Positions 14,901-26,700 of a stretch of DNA of 64,000 nt are shown here, in pieces. The notes beneath the pieces were generated by a model. It was not told the DNA's origin, made no database searches, and worked only from the letters and a program-made list of their open reading frames with translations. Source of the DNA: Anoplolepis gracilipes (taxonomy: Eukaryota > Arthropoda > Insecta > Hymenoptera > Formicidae); contig NC_132984.1 in NCBI RefSeq assembly GCF_047496725.1, positions 444,501-508,500 of the forward strand, in the 5' to 3' direction. Position numbers and translations under genes: made by a program. Position 1 is the stretch's first letter; the number at the start of each line of letters is the position of its first letter.

Positions 14901-15814
14901 TTTGGTACTGTACCAGTCATCATTGCCTGTGTTGAAAAGCAAGAAGAACCAATTATATATCATACAAATTTGTGTTTTTTTTTTTTGAGAAAAAAATTTT
15001 AGTAAAACTATTTCAGTATAAATATTATTTTCAAACAAATCGGTAATAAAATTTATAATTTTACTTTTATTCTAGGCATTGTCACTGTTGGCGATTGCAA
15101 CTTGACTCGTAACAAACATCCGGAAGAGTTTGCCAGGAGCTTACTTGTCACTGGCATAGCAGCATTTCCTACTGGACCTGCTACAAAATCCCATCGTAGT
15201 CCATCAATCACCATAATTATCAGTCTTGTTATCATCGGTCTATACAATGCATGTTTCTCCACACTAAAAACAAAATATATGAATACTTTTTTTTTTTTAA
15301 TTAATATATTAATAAACATTACAACTATAAATGTACATTGTCAATTTTTCATAATTTAATAGAAAAAGATGGAAATAGCACTCAACATTAATATATTAAA
15401 CTTTAATATATATATATATATATAACTTGTGATATTATGATCAAATATTTCCGAAAATATATAAACTTTAATAAATAATAAGTTTAATGTATTATACAAA
15501 TATAAACTAATAAATAGAAACATAAATAACTTTATAAAATATTGATATATATCAATATGTTTCCAAAAAATTAATTTCACATAAATATCAACAAATATTT
15601 AATTCACCTTAATATTATTAATACAATTTATTATGTAATATAAATATGAAAATAAGGTTAAGTACCTAACATTGCCGATGTAATTTGGAACATCTGATTG
15701 TGAGGCAATCGTGTCACCATGATGAGCGATCGGAAAGAAACCGTACAAAAATAAAACGATAGAAATGGGCGCGATTAAAGTCACATAGAACAATAATATA
15801 TTATTTACATACAT
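8979..15814 (-). CDS. PIGG: GPI ethanolamine phosphate transferase 2 (PIGG)
   Basis: Thirteen exons in transcript order: 15814-15666, 15263-15065, 14926-14717, 14596-14408, 14051-13697, 13412-13216, 12974-12744, 12427-12249, 11908-11676, 11596-11443, 10417-10114, 9458-9292 and 9210-8979. They give 932 aa, close to the human length. The enzyme adds ethanolamine phosphate to the second mannose of GPI anchors in the ER lumen. An N-terminal anchor helix (MYVNNILLFYVTLIAPISI) is followed by an alkaline-phosphatase-type catalytic domain. Its metal ligands are visible: IDGLRWDF (D70), TVTMPR (T111, likely nucleophile), HYLGLDHIGH (D215, H219), CGDHGM (D263, H264) and a further His in GGHGG. A multipass C-terminal half follows, with EEEHQTWYF, WAHLPDLARWL and HLFIWSVFSPKLLYE. 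The start at 15814 is chosen because it begins the anchor helix. The 12249/11908 junction is the weakest. Confidence 0.94.
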
Positions 15815-16396
15815 CTTGTTACATTTTTGGCAACTGTCGACGGGCAGTGCCGGGTATCGAAATCTGACAATCGATTGTGACGAATATTCTCTCGAAAACT
15901 CTCGAATGTATTTAAAATCTGATTTTTTATTGAAAAGATAAAAACTAAAAACTTGAAAAAATGAAAATTTCTTTTCGCGATAAGAGAGATGTTTCATCTC
16001 AGAGCATTTATGGACAATTTCAAATCAAATGCTAATATCTGTTATGCCCGATAAAACACCACCTTTTATTATATCACGCGCTGGCGCAATAATATGTGAG
16101 TAAAAAAAAACTAATAAAATTTTTTTTTAAGTTTTTTTTTTTTTTAAAGTCACACAAAGCATATTCATGAGCAAATGTTTCTGAAAGTTCCAAAATTTTC
16201 AAAATTTTATCCTCCATTAAAAATATGATAAAAATCAGAAATGATAGCAAATAATGTAAATAAAAATGTATTATTAAATTAAAAATTATTCAATTATTAA
16301 ATTTGAAATATTTTGTTGTTTACACTATTTGTTTTATATATAATATTTTATTTTTATCTGAATAATATAAATATTTTAATGTATTTTCATATACTC

Positions 16397-16436
<40 letters not shown>

Positions 16437-17792
16437 TTAATCCAATATTTTAACAGAAACTATACAGTCAATATACAATCTTACAACACTTACTAAATAT
16501 TTTCTAATATATTATTTTTATTTCAACTTAAGGGTTTTCCAGATTGTTGAATAAGAACTCAACGTCCAAATTAATGAATTTAAATAACAGAAGCAATATA
16601 GCAGATGTTAAAAAAAACTCAGCTTTTTATTTAGCTGTCTGGAAAACTTTCAAGTTTAAATAAACCTATTGAAAAATATTTACAAATATAAATATATAGA
16701 TTATCAATATAATAAACATATGTCACATATATGATAACTCTTTATAAGACAGTAAAGTATATTAAAATAATTTTTTTTACAAATTTCTTAAAATCATATT
16801 TCATATCGCGTAAAAAAACTACGAGAAATATTCATCTCCTCCCTTTCTTGTTAAAAAAAAAAAATATTTTTTATAAAACATATATAAAGTATAATATACT
16901 ATGGAAAATTTGTTTTCGAAATCGCTCAAATTACGTTATAAAGTGTCATGTCGATGGAATTTCTTCTGTAAAAGAGAACCAAAGAGAGAGAGAGAGAGAG
17001 ATCTTTTTTCCATAAAAAAAAAAAAAAAAAAAACATAAAAATCGCACGGGGGAGGGAGGGAAGAATTTTTGTACGCTCGATGAAAATACGTGATCCTGCC
17101 GTACGGCGGCCACCCTATGCAGAGAGGCTCGAATCGGCCGTCGAGGGTGATCAATAAGTGGAGGAGGAGGCTGTTTTGTCAGCCAACGACGGCGACGCGA
17201 CGTAAAACGCTCTGCGTGGCAGTGTCGTTTCGTGAAGCGCGATCGTGAACCATGTTTCGGTAATTCCTGCTATTCCCCAACGTGCCACGGTTTCTTCTTC
17301 TCGTCCGTCGAAAGGGATAAGTAGGTACGTAGCGAGTATATATATATATATATACTCGCGAGAATTCGCGCTTATGTAAAGCGGGACTCGGACAGATTTC
17401 CTTGAGGAAATTGAAAAACTGCATATTCCTATTCTCGAATTCTCGATACTGGGCCTCTTGCCGCAGTTTCGAATCTTGGAATGTAGGGGTCAGATATCAG
17501 CTATCGCGATTTTACTCTGATTTTTCCTGGCATTGATATCTTTATTTACCTGTAAATATATATGAAATATCTAAATATATATCTTGCAGCTATCATAATG
17601 GCAATTATTCTAATCATTGTACAAAAATGATTACTTACATATCTCAACTCGTTTAGCGGATTTTATTTTAATTTCTCGGCATTTTTGACAAATACTTTGT
17701 TATTAAATAAATATCATTTGCAGTGAAATATAAATGTGTCGGTCTGTGCGATAAATACATGTTTTAGGTCCTAATTAATAATTTCAGCGACA
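15815..17792. other. Intergenic region between divergent PIGG and HD-like genes
   Basis: The AT-rich part (about 16080-16900) contains a (TA)n tract near 16403-16428 and poly-T/poly-A runs but no exon. From about 17040 to 17270 the base composition shifts to GC-rich with CpGs. That block is the likely promoter and first non-coding exon of the downstream gene: a splice donor (TTTCG/gtaatt) sits near 17260, and an acceptor (tttcag) lies just before the start codon at 17793. A short (GA)n tract sits at about 16983-17001. Confidence 0.5.
17040..17262 (+). promoter_or_regulatory. Probable promoter and untranslated first exon
   Basis: A GC-rich, CpG-containing block stands out from its AT-rich surroundings. 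It ends at a consensus-like donor near 17261, and the next acceptor is at 17787-17788, five nt before the start codon at 17793. No TATA box was identified, so the transcription start is unknown. Confidence 0.4.
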
Positions 17793-18258
17793 ATGGTATC
17801 GCTGGAGGACAGTTGGAAAGAGGCTACGGAAGACCTGGACGCCGTGATCTGCGATGCCTGGTTTACGCGTCTGCAGGAGGTCTACTCGGAAGAGAAACGC
17901 ACGTACCACAATCTGGACTCGCTCAGGGAGAAGCTGAACCATTACTATGAAATCAAAGGGAATCTCAAAAATCCACGTGCCGTCCTGCTTGCCATATTCT
18001 TTCAAAAGCAAGTGACATATTTCTATATTTTTATATTATTAAATTAAATTATTAAGTTATTATTATTATTATTTTTATCGCTTCTAATCCGTTGCAGTTT
18101 TGAGTATGATCCCAAGGCTCTAGACGGCGAGGACAAAAATCTCGAACACTTCAATACTTTTGCCGATGAAACCGAAATTCCACTGGTTAGTATATTTTAA
18201 TTTCAAATAGAGTCTTCAAATATGTTAATAAAATAAAATTACATAATATATATAATAA

Positions 18259-18294
<36 letters not shown>

Positions 18295-20538
18295 GCTGCG
18301 CAACATATAACAGCCCATTTAGCAAGCACGTGACATTTTGACATCAAAATATGGTCAGTTCGAACCAAATATGACGTAATGACGTAAAAATGACAGAAAA
18401 ATAACAGACTAATGTCACAGACCAATGACGACATTTCAAGACGTTACAAACGTGACTTTATGACCATTTTAGACCTATTAGTGACGTTTTAATGGCATTT
18501 GATCATGAATCTTTTCCTCTAGCGTCAACTCGTGAAAAGTGAAAAATTCATTCACAAATATTGAATTCGTTGAATGAAACTTTTCACTTTTCACGAGTTC
18601 ACGCTAGAGAAAAAGATTCATGATCAAACATCATAATCAAGTTCCAGGTTACAAGGAAATTCATGTTAGGGCCCTGAGGTATAGAGAATTGTGAATATCA
18701 AAATTATACACAAAATAAAAAATTAAATGAGTTTTTAGTTAAAAAATAGTAATACTTAGGCTTGCAGTAATGACTTAAGAATCACGATATTATGACGTTT
18801 TTTTACAACATCATTAAGACGTCGCAAAAAAAAAGTTTTAAATTAAACATTATTTGGTCACGTGACTTCATTGAACCAGAAATGATCAGTTTTCGACGTC
18901 AAAATGACATGTGCTTGCTACCTGGGAGATTAGTCCAAAAGAGCCAAAGTTTTCTTCTCAGGAAAAAAATTAAAAATGTAAATATATCAAGTATAATTTC
19001 ATATTTATTAAAAAATAACGATAAAAATTAATAAAGCGTTTTCCCGATTCTGAGACAATATCGATAAAGAATAAAAACACGGTGTTATTTATTTCACTAA
19101 AAATTATTATATTAAATTCTTGATTATATTATATAATAGTGGATTGGGATTTCAGAGATGAAAAGCGATAAAAAAATTAAGTATTTGCCTTATATTAACG
19201 CAAGTGGTATAAAGTATCATTCATATCATTTCTTCAAAAGGACGCGAAGCTCAGAGAAGAAACGTGCGCCCTGCTAAAAGTGGCGGCGACTCACAGCACT
19301 GAGGCACATAAAGTAGGAGGTGCTTTCGGTGGTGAAGACGCTCATTACTTTCTGGACCTGGACATGGCGGTGCTCGGCTCCTCTCCGGATAGTTACGCCG
19401 AGTACAGGGAACGAATACGGGGAGAGTACTCTTTCCTCAGTGAACCCATGTACACGGCGCTGCGACTGAAGGTATAAATTATCCTGCGCAATCAAAGAAT
19501 GCATTTTATTAAGATTTTGCGAAAATTCGAGTCGCAGAGAAATCATCGCGAAATGAATTTTAATTGATCGCAGTCGAAATATTCAAATATATTATTATAA
19601 ATCAAAATTATAGAGAAATAATGTGTTAGTTGTAACAGAAAAAAATAATTTTTACATGATATATTTTTTGTATCAGGAATTCAATAATTACTTTTCGAAC
19701 CTTTTGACAATTTTCATGCGAGCAAACATACGTAAAGAGTATTAAATTCTTTTAGAAATTAATAAATAATAAATTAATAAATAATAATAGGTAAAATTTT
19801 ATTTTAAATCAATTCATATATTTCTAATAAACATTTATGCGTTACAACAAATTTGACTTGTAAATTAGCTTCAATCATACCAGGGTTTTGAAATTTACAT
19901 AAAGTTGAAGCTGCACAATAAAAGACGATTTCGATTATATTTACAAAACTATTAAAAGAATAAACTGAGAAAAATATTTTTTACACTTACAAAGTTTGTA
20001 GATCTTGAGAAAAAAGTTTTTCTGATTAAAAGAGATATTAAGATTTAAAATTATGTTCAAAATTATACAATTTAGATTGATATAGCGATGCCAATATTAA
20101 TTATCAGTGTTATATTTTTTTCTTATATTTTAATAGAAAAAAAGTTTAAAAAATTTTATATGTGTGTATTTTATACACTTATAACTAATACAGTAGCGTT
20201 AGAATCATAATACTGATTTCAAGATATTCTCGCCATGCTTATAATATTACAAATCCATATAATTCCGAAAATCCAATAAGCTCTTGATATAAATAATATC
20301 TTTCTAAAATAGAGAATATTTATAAAAATTAGAGATTAAATTATCTAATTACCTAGAAATTATCTAAGAAAATAGATTCGATTTAACGAAGCGTGATCGT
20401 ATTCTTCTTTCCTCGTGTTCCTAGGTGTTGCAAAACTTCCTGCAGATCCCGAACATCTTCGCCACCATGGAGTTTCGCGACAAGCTGGAGGAACAGGCAC
20501 GTCAGAACATCCAGGCGGAGGTGGAGCTGCTGTCTTAG
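17793..20538 (+). CDS. HD-superfamily phosphohydrolase-like protein with altered HD motif
   Basis: Exons 17793-18007, 18098-18185, 19241-19471 and 20425-20538 encode 215 aa. The order of conserved blocks matches the predicted metal-dependent HD phosphohydrolases known from bacteria as COG4339: WF..L...Y.....TYHNLDSL, then AIFF..FEYDP, then ATH, then YFLDLDMAVLG, then YAEYRERIRGEY, then VLQNFL. In bacterial members, as I recall them, the second block reads FHD; here Q71-N72 replace the His-Asp pair, while H39, H119 and D140/D142 remain. The first intron must use a GC donor (AAAA/gcaagt at 18008) to keep frame, because the nearby GT donor leads straight to a stop. Intron 2 holds a 613-bp mobile element. 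The substrate is unknown, and activity is doubtful if the alignment is right. Confidence 0.82.
18314..18926. mobile_element. CCCAGGTAGC-family foldback element, copy A
   Basis: About 613 bp with long terminal inverted repeats. The left end reads AGCAAGCACGTGACATTTTG and the right end CAAAATGACATGTGCTTGCT followed by ACCTGGG. The interior is itself partly palindromic around 18520-18620 (ATTCATGATCAAA.../...TTTGATCATGAAT). It has no coding capacity. It lies in intron 2 of the HD-like gene, and copies B and C are at 22944 and 31376. A (TA)n tract (about 18259-18292) sits just outside. Confidence 0.85.
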
Positions 20539-20675
20539 AATTCTCCTTTCGTTTGGTTTTTCGAGGGTTCGAACCAAGAACGGTTCACGCAACCTCGAAA
20601 AAAATACTACCCAGGAACTCTCTTGCCGGGACTTGCTTTTGTCGAACAAGTAATGACGCGAAGAATTTCGACGCC

Positions 20676-20734
<59 letters not shown>

Positions 20735-22637
20735 GAAACACTTTAACGCTGATTTCGCAAACGTGCAGGGCAAATATTGAATAAGAGTTTCTCGTGATCG
20801 AGAGAGCGTTAAACTGCAATTTTTTTTTTTCCTTCAAAGATTCGTCGTCAATACGTTGAATGCGTCGCTTCGTAGTTTTTTCTTTTCCTATAAAAGTAAT
20901 GAAATTTAATCAAAAAATAGAAATATAAAAATGACAACAAACATTAAAATTTAAATTTAATTAAATTTTCTTGTAAAATGTTTTTCTTACGAATTTATGC
21001 AATATTTCTTATCGCACAATCTCTTTATTAATTATTCGTTTCGCGTGACATTCTTCTATTTGATTAAGAAGTGTTTATAGTTATTTATGTAACGTAGGCG
21101 TAGCCCGTTATTAAATAATTACACGTGGAAGGATATTAGTCTAATTTAATTGTTAAATAAAGTAATTATTTTTTTACTAGCAATGATTTTAATTTAAATA
21201 ATAATTGTTTGATAGATCGATGAAATATTATCTTGCCATTGCGACATTGGATAATGAAAAGTGAAATTTTGAAAATATAACGACGGTTTGTCGTGACATT
21301 AGGATTTGTAAATGGAATTGACGTGTCGATTAATGTGTAATATGAATATATGTATATTTTAGAGAGCGTATTTTTCGCGCTACTCATTGTGCGGCAAAAC
21401 TTTACTATTTTCGATAAATATTTACCTTTACACGGTCATATTCATGAAACTTTTTCGGCTGACATATATTGTCAAAGCTCCCACAATGCATTTTAAGGAA
21501 ACTTTAAAGGACGTTTTGATCGTCGCTTTTATTAAAAATTATTAACAAATAAAAGTTTGAGTACTTTTTAGCGAATAAAAAGATAAAAGCTAATAAAGGA
21601 CAACTACTATTGTACGATTTTACGGTGTAAAGGTAAAAATTTATCTATGACTTTTGTCTTTGCATATTCGAGGACTCCTTGAGACTCTTGAGAAAACATT
21701 GTCAAAGTACTTTAGAAATCTCGAGAGCTTTTCGAGAGGAAGAATCCGAAAGCTCCTTGCAAAACGCATGCCCGTAAATCATCGGAGATTTATCTTCGAA
21801 ACAAGCACTTACATTTCTTTATCTTTACTGGTAACGCGTCGTCGGATTTTATGCAAAAATTAAAATTAATTACTGCTATACAAAATGTATTTTAAGGCTC
21901 GTATCAAAATGTTAACAAAAAGAGTGAGTTGTTAAATAATGATTAAGATACGGCGTCTTTTGCGGAGATCGAAAGGATCGCCGATGGAAATATTATGAAG
22001 GATGTACAATGAAATAAAGAAGATTATTAAGTACCTCTCACGTTATACTGTCTGTGTATTAATATAATTTATAATATATAATAATTAATACAATTTATTA
22101 ATATTTATATTCCTACATATGAAGGATAAAACTTGAAGAAAAGCTTTTATGTTTAGCTCGTATATGTTTATATCGAGAAAATTATATATAAAAAGTTGAT
22201 TTCTATAGAATAATAAATAACTTTTTAAATTTTTCGAAGCGCACTTTTCATCAATTTTACGAGAATCAATATATTTATATACTTTATATATCTCTTATAT
22301 TCTTTCTATCTTTGTTTTTATACAAATGCATTTTCACTATGTTTCTTTAGATTCTCCAAATTATTTATTTCATTATAAGTGAATATCAGGATTGATAAGT
22401 AATACGCGAGTAATTGCTATTAAAATAATAATAATAATAATAACGAGTTGTTGAAAACACGAATAATATTTATTTTCGTCCTTATCGATCATGACGTTTC
22501 TAAGTGACTAATTGTCGTTTACCTTAGATACGCGCACTCTTACAAGGAGATTAACTAAGTAGCTGGTTATTGCCAAAGAATATTTTTTTCAAAATAAAGA
22601 AGACTCGTTTAGATTTATTATTAAAGATTGATATATT
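20539..22637. other. 3' region of HD-like gene and spacer to the dynein light chain gene
   Basis: This is mainly 3' untranslated and intergenic sequence. It holds a long (GA)n tract at 20682-20731. A candidate AATAAA for the HD-like gene is at 21156-21161. The promoter of the downstream gene must lie in the last few hundred bases, but no clear motif marks it. The open frames through the GA tract are low-complexity artefacts. Confidence 0.5.
20682..20731. repeat. (GA)n microsatellite
   Basis: Uninterrupted GA dinucleotide tract in the 3' region of the HD-like gene. Confidence 0.95.
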
Positions 22638-24383
22638 ATGCCGTTCCAACACGACGCGAATGAGAAGACCTGCGAAGATAATGAGGTAAAGATTTAATAT
22701 AAAGTGTTCTGTCAAATCATATCGTATTAACAAAATCCACGTTAAATGCATGTCGCAATTTTTTTTAACTTTAATAATTAATATAATTTAAATGGTTTTT
22801 CTATTCTCAGGACAGAATTAATTTTTTTAATATGAAATATAATATATAAAGCATAAAATATATAATACATACATAATACAAAAATAAAAAAAAAACTAAA
22901 CAAAAAGAATTAGAGAGATTTTCAAATTGTGATAAGGGTGTTACCCAGGTAGCAAGCACGTGTCATTTTGACGTCAAAAACTGGTCATTTCTGGTTCAAT
23001 AACGTCACCTAATTTAAAACATTTTTTTTTGCGACGTCTTAATGATGCTGTAAAGAAAACGTCATAATATCGTGATTCTTAAGTCATTATTATAAATCGC
23101 CTAAGTATTACTATTTTTTCAACTAAAACCTCATTTAATTTTTTATAATATCTTAAATTAGTCAAACAATTTTGTGTATAATTTTGATATTCACAATTCT
23201 CTATACCTCAGGGCCCTAACATGAATTTCCTTATAATCTGGGACTTGATTATGATATTTGATCATGAATCTTTTCCTCTAGCGTGACCTCGTGAAAAATG
23301 AAAAGTTTCATTAATGAATTCAATATTTGTGAATGAATTTTTCATTTTTTACGAGTTGACTAGAGGAAAAGATTCATGATCAACTGTCATTAAAACGTCG
23401 CTAATAGGTCTAAAATGGTCATCAAGTCACGTCTTTTCTTGAAATGTCATCATCGGTCTGTGACATTACTCCGTCATTTTTACGTCATTACATCACGTCA
23501 TATTTAGTTCAAACTGACCATATTTTTAAAATGTCGTGTACTTGTTGTAGGTGCCAAAGTATCAAAACACTTACCGCATGGAGCCGCAGAATCCGTTCAA
23601 GGCCGACCTGGCGGACAAGATCGTGAAATCAGTGATGAACAATCGTCTGGACGAACTCGCGTACGATGACACGGTGGTCGCGAAATTATGCGGCGACATC
23701 GCATCGGAAATACGGCGGCGAGTGAAAAAACTCAACTTCGACAGGTGTGTGCGGATACGGAAGCCGCATCCTTGAAGATTTTGCAGCTGATATTCCTGGC
23801 GGGAAGGGGGTCTTTGTCCTCTCAACGAAAATCCTATTTACAAAAAGATACGTATGGGTTTTTTTTTATTTTTTTATTTATACATTGCCGACGAAATTTA
23901 CTTGCATAATAAATCAAGCACAAGAGAGCCACGTCTCAGAAATAAGAAAAATAAGAATATTATATTGTATATATAAATGAAAAAAAGACGTAATCGACAT
24001 AAATTTTATTTTGCAATTTATATAAATATTTAATAAAATAATTCACGTTAATATCCAAATTGAAAACAGCGCGGGTTAAGAAATGATGTATCGATAAAAA
24101 TTCTGAATACATTTATGGGAAGATTTTATAAATTTTTTTTTTTTGTATAAAAACATATCAATTTTAATTTGTAATTTACTGTATGTGTACTACATTGCTA
24201 TTTTCATTTTTCCTCAGGCACAAGATCGTCGTCACAGTTACGATAATCGAAAAGACTAGTCAATCCGTAGAAACGGCTGTAGGTTTTTTGTGGGATAGCG
24301 AAAAGGACAATTATTCTCTCTTTTCTCTCGAAGGTCGGTCTTTCTACGCTCAATGCTGCGTGTTCGGCATTTATTATGAGTGA
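22638..24383 (+). CDS. Dynein light chain, Tctex1 type
   Basis: Exons 22638-22685, 23551-23744 and 24218-24383 encode 135 aa. The core matches Tctex1-family dynein light chains (DYNLT2/DYNLT5-like): YQNTYRMEP at the start, a helical region, VKKLNFDRHKIVVTVTI, FLWDSEKDNY and a C-terminal CVFGIYYE. Family members dimerise and link cargo or dynein intermediate chains in cytoplasmic or axonemal dynein. The 16-residue first exon (MPFQHDANEKTCEDNE) is inferred: it has an ATG, a good donor (gtaaag) and phase 0, matching the next exon. Nearly all of intron 1 is foldback element copy B, which ends at the 3' splice site (23549-23550). A candidate AATAAA is at 24484-24489. I do not assign a subfamily. 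Confidence 0.88.
22944..23550. mobile_element. CCCAGGTAGC-family foldback element, copy B
   Basis: The left end reads CCCAGGTAGCAAGCACGTGT. The right end follows copy C (reverse-complemented) closely through AAAATGTCGTGT and CTTG, then diverges over its last bases into ttgtag, the acceptor of exon 2 of the dynein light chain gene. The element therefore makes up most of intron 1. There is no ORF of note. Confidence 0.85.
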
Positions 24384-24903
24384 TCATTCTACCGCAAAAT
24401 TAGACATCCGTTTTTTTTTTTCTTGCGAAGAAATCGGCTGACGTGAATGACGAAAGGTTGTGATACGTTAATCGTTAATTAATAATAAATTTCGCAATTA
24501 AATTTGTCGAAAAAGTTTTCGCGAAACTTTCCGCCAATTTAATTGTAAGTATAATTTGCTCATCTTTTTCGGATTAACAGTACGCAATAATATATCAATT
24601 ATCGGATCGAACAGAATGACATTATTATTGTCAGTAAAACGTTACGGATACGACGATTCCAATTAGAGCGATGTTACTGTATTTAATTAATAAATTTAAT
24701 CAGATCTATAATTCAATATTTTGTGTAAAAATAGCAGTATAAAAATACAATCAAACATGAGTTACATGAGGTACATGTGATTACGTTGGGAATTCCATGC
24801 AAAATGTCGCGCAATCATCGTAGTTTGTTGATTAGCATGCGGGCAATCATACATGTTGACAGTGTTTTCATGAATAATGTATTATTGTCATAAAAGAATA
24901 GTC

Positions 24904-24934
<31 letters not shown>

Positions 24935-25028
24935 CTGGAGGAGATCCGACAAGTCATCTGGCAATGACGGCGCAATCGTATCGAAGTGAGCAAAAGTTAT
25001 TTGATTAAATTATCCTTATTTTAGTATT

Positions 25029-25529
25029 CAGTGTTGGGAAGTAAAACGCGTTACTTGTAACGATAATTTAATGATTAGTCAAGAATTTGACGTTATGAAA
25101 ATTATCGTATCGTGTTAAAATTTGAAAATAAAAAAAATTAAAGAGAGACGTAAAGAAAGCGATTTTGACCATATTTTAAAATCTATTGAAAGTAAACTAA
25201 CAATAAGAAAATGACTTTATTTACATTTACAGCATCTAAAAGTATTTAAGAAAGCTTGTCTAGAATTTTTTTTCAAAAAATTCTCTTATTTAAAATAATT
25301 TATTATTTTTTATTCAAAATTATTACACACTTTATATCAATAGCGATATCACTATTACAATTATATCATTTTGATTACTTTGAATGTTTAAATATTGTAT
25401 TTTTAGCGTTTAGTGTAAATTTTTAATTCAATTTGATTCTTGTATTAAATGATTTGATCTTGTATTAAAAAAATTTTTATGTAAAGTTTGTATTGTATGT
25501 AAAACAAAAAAGTAACTTTCCCAACTCTG
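25029..25529. mobile_element. Non-autonomous hAT-like element
   Basis: The termini are CAGTGTTGGGAAGTAA and, on the other strand, CAGAGTTGGGAAAGTTAC. The flanks are TTAGTATT and ATAGTATT, an 8-bp duplication with one mismatch, which is the hAT hallmark. The element is 501 bp with no transposase, and is related to the copy at 1621-2204. Confidence 0.75.
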
Positions 25530-26039
25530 ATAGTATTAATCTATTTATTACATTGAAATACCTTTAAATCTCACACTATCCTTCAATCGCGAGCGTTTTG
25601 CGTATAAATAAGATATTAAATGCAAGGCACGATTTTTTTCTAGAGTCCAAAGATCTATCGCATACCATGGATCGAGCGATCGAGATACGCCCCCGTATCT
25701 CTAAATCAGGTCGCGTTAATTCACAAAGTCGAGGAGATCGAGGCTGAAGTGCATTAGAATTGCAACAGGCGCCAGGTCTAACAATAAATGTCTGCAGGTC
25801 AGTTCCTGCAGTCGATCCTACGCATAGACATATATATATTTTATTGATAGTCCATTCTTATATTTAATTGCAAGACCTTCTTAAGTCGTGTTTTAAGTTC
25901 GCTTAAGACTCTAAATCGTCGATGGTCGAAATAGAATCTCAAAATCTTACTTAAAGATAATCTTAAATATAAAAAAGGGACTGTGAATATACTGGGACTA
26001 TAAACACTGTGCGTTCAGCTTGACAGATGTCAAAAATTG

Positions 26040-26042
<3 letters not shown>

Positions 26043-26074
<32 letters not shown>
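26043..26074. repeat. (GA)n microsatellite
   Basis: Pure AG/GA dinucleotide tract. A (CT)n tract follows near 26368-26394 and a (GA)n tract precedes near 24902-24927. Confidence 0.9.
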
Positions 26075-26077
<3 letters not shown>

Positions 26078-26139
26078 ATACTTTGGTGTAACAAAGACAG
26101 CTTTGATTTGACGATAACGTTAGAAAAAGATGGACGGTG

Positions 26140-26365
26140 ATTGAAAGCATGCTCTCTCTCCTTCTATTTTCTGACAGTTCAAGACACAGAGAACGCGCAG
26201 TCTATATATTATGCATCCACGGTTGTGCGGTAGGTATCCAGGCGCGACGACCTCCCGCGACAGTCGCACGCGAACCGTCGCGGTGAACGGTAGCTTCGAA
26301 CGTGAACCTCGCGATCGCGCGCGAAGGTGTGCATTGTTTACATTTCTCACATCGCAAGTGAATCG

Positions 26366-26397
<32 letters not shown>

Positions 26398-26520
26398 GTG
26401 ACTCGATCTCTCGTGATCGACCGCGCCCTTTCAAGTTCAAGAGTCTTTGATCCCCCGATTCGCAGCATCCCGGATAAGGTTCCTGGTGGCCGAGCGTTCT
26501 CAGATTCTTGTACGTATCCG
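26140..26520. promoter_or_regulatory. CpG-rich block, candidate promoter or first exon
   Basis: Many CG dinucleotides (for example CGCGATCGCGCGCG) set this block apart in otherwise AT-rich DNA. A donor-like gtacgt follows near 26510. It could be a distant promoter with an untranslated exon for the gene at 32196, or for an unannotated non-coding transcript. No direct link can be shown from the sequence. Confidence 0.25.
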
Positions 26521-26700
26521 AAAGATTTAGTCTAGCTTTCGCATCTTTATATCTGAATACCTAAAAGAATCAATGTTAACTGAATTAAAAACAAAAGTTA
26601 ATTATTGTTAATAATTGTATTGAATTATTTATTTTCCAGTTAAATAATCTAAATCATAAAAAAACTTTTAAAATTAACTTTAATTGAACTTTTAATTAAT

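Noticed and set aside
20415..20837. Open frames with RERERE or LSLSLS runs after the HD-like gene
   Set aside because: They are produced by the (GA)n tract and are out of frame with the real last exon at 20425-20538.
26120..26468. Arg/Glu-rich minus-strand open frames (88 and 106 residues)
   Set aside because: They translate the (CT)n/(GA)n tract and CpG block, with repeated RERERE. No protein family is seen.
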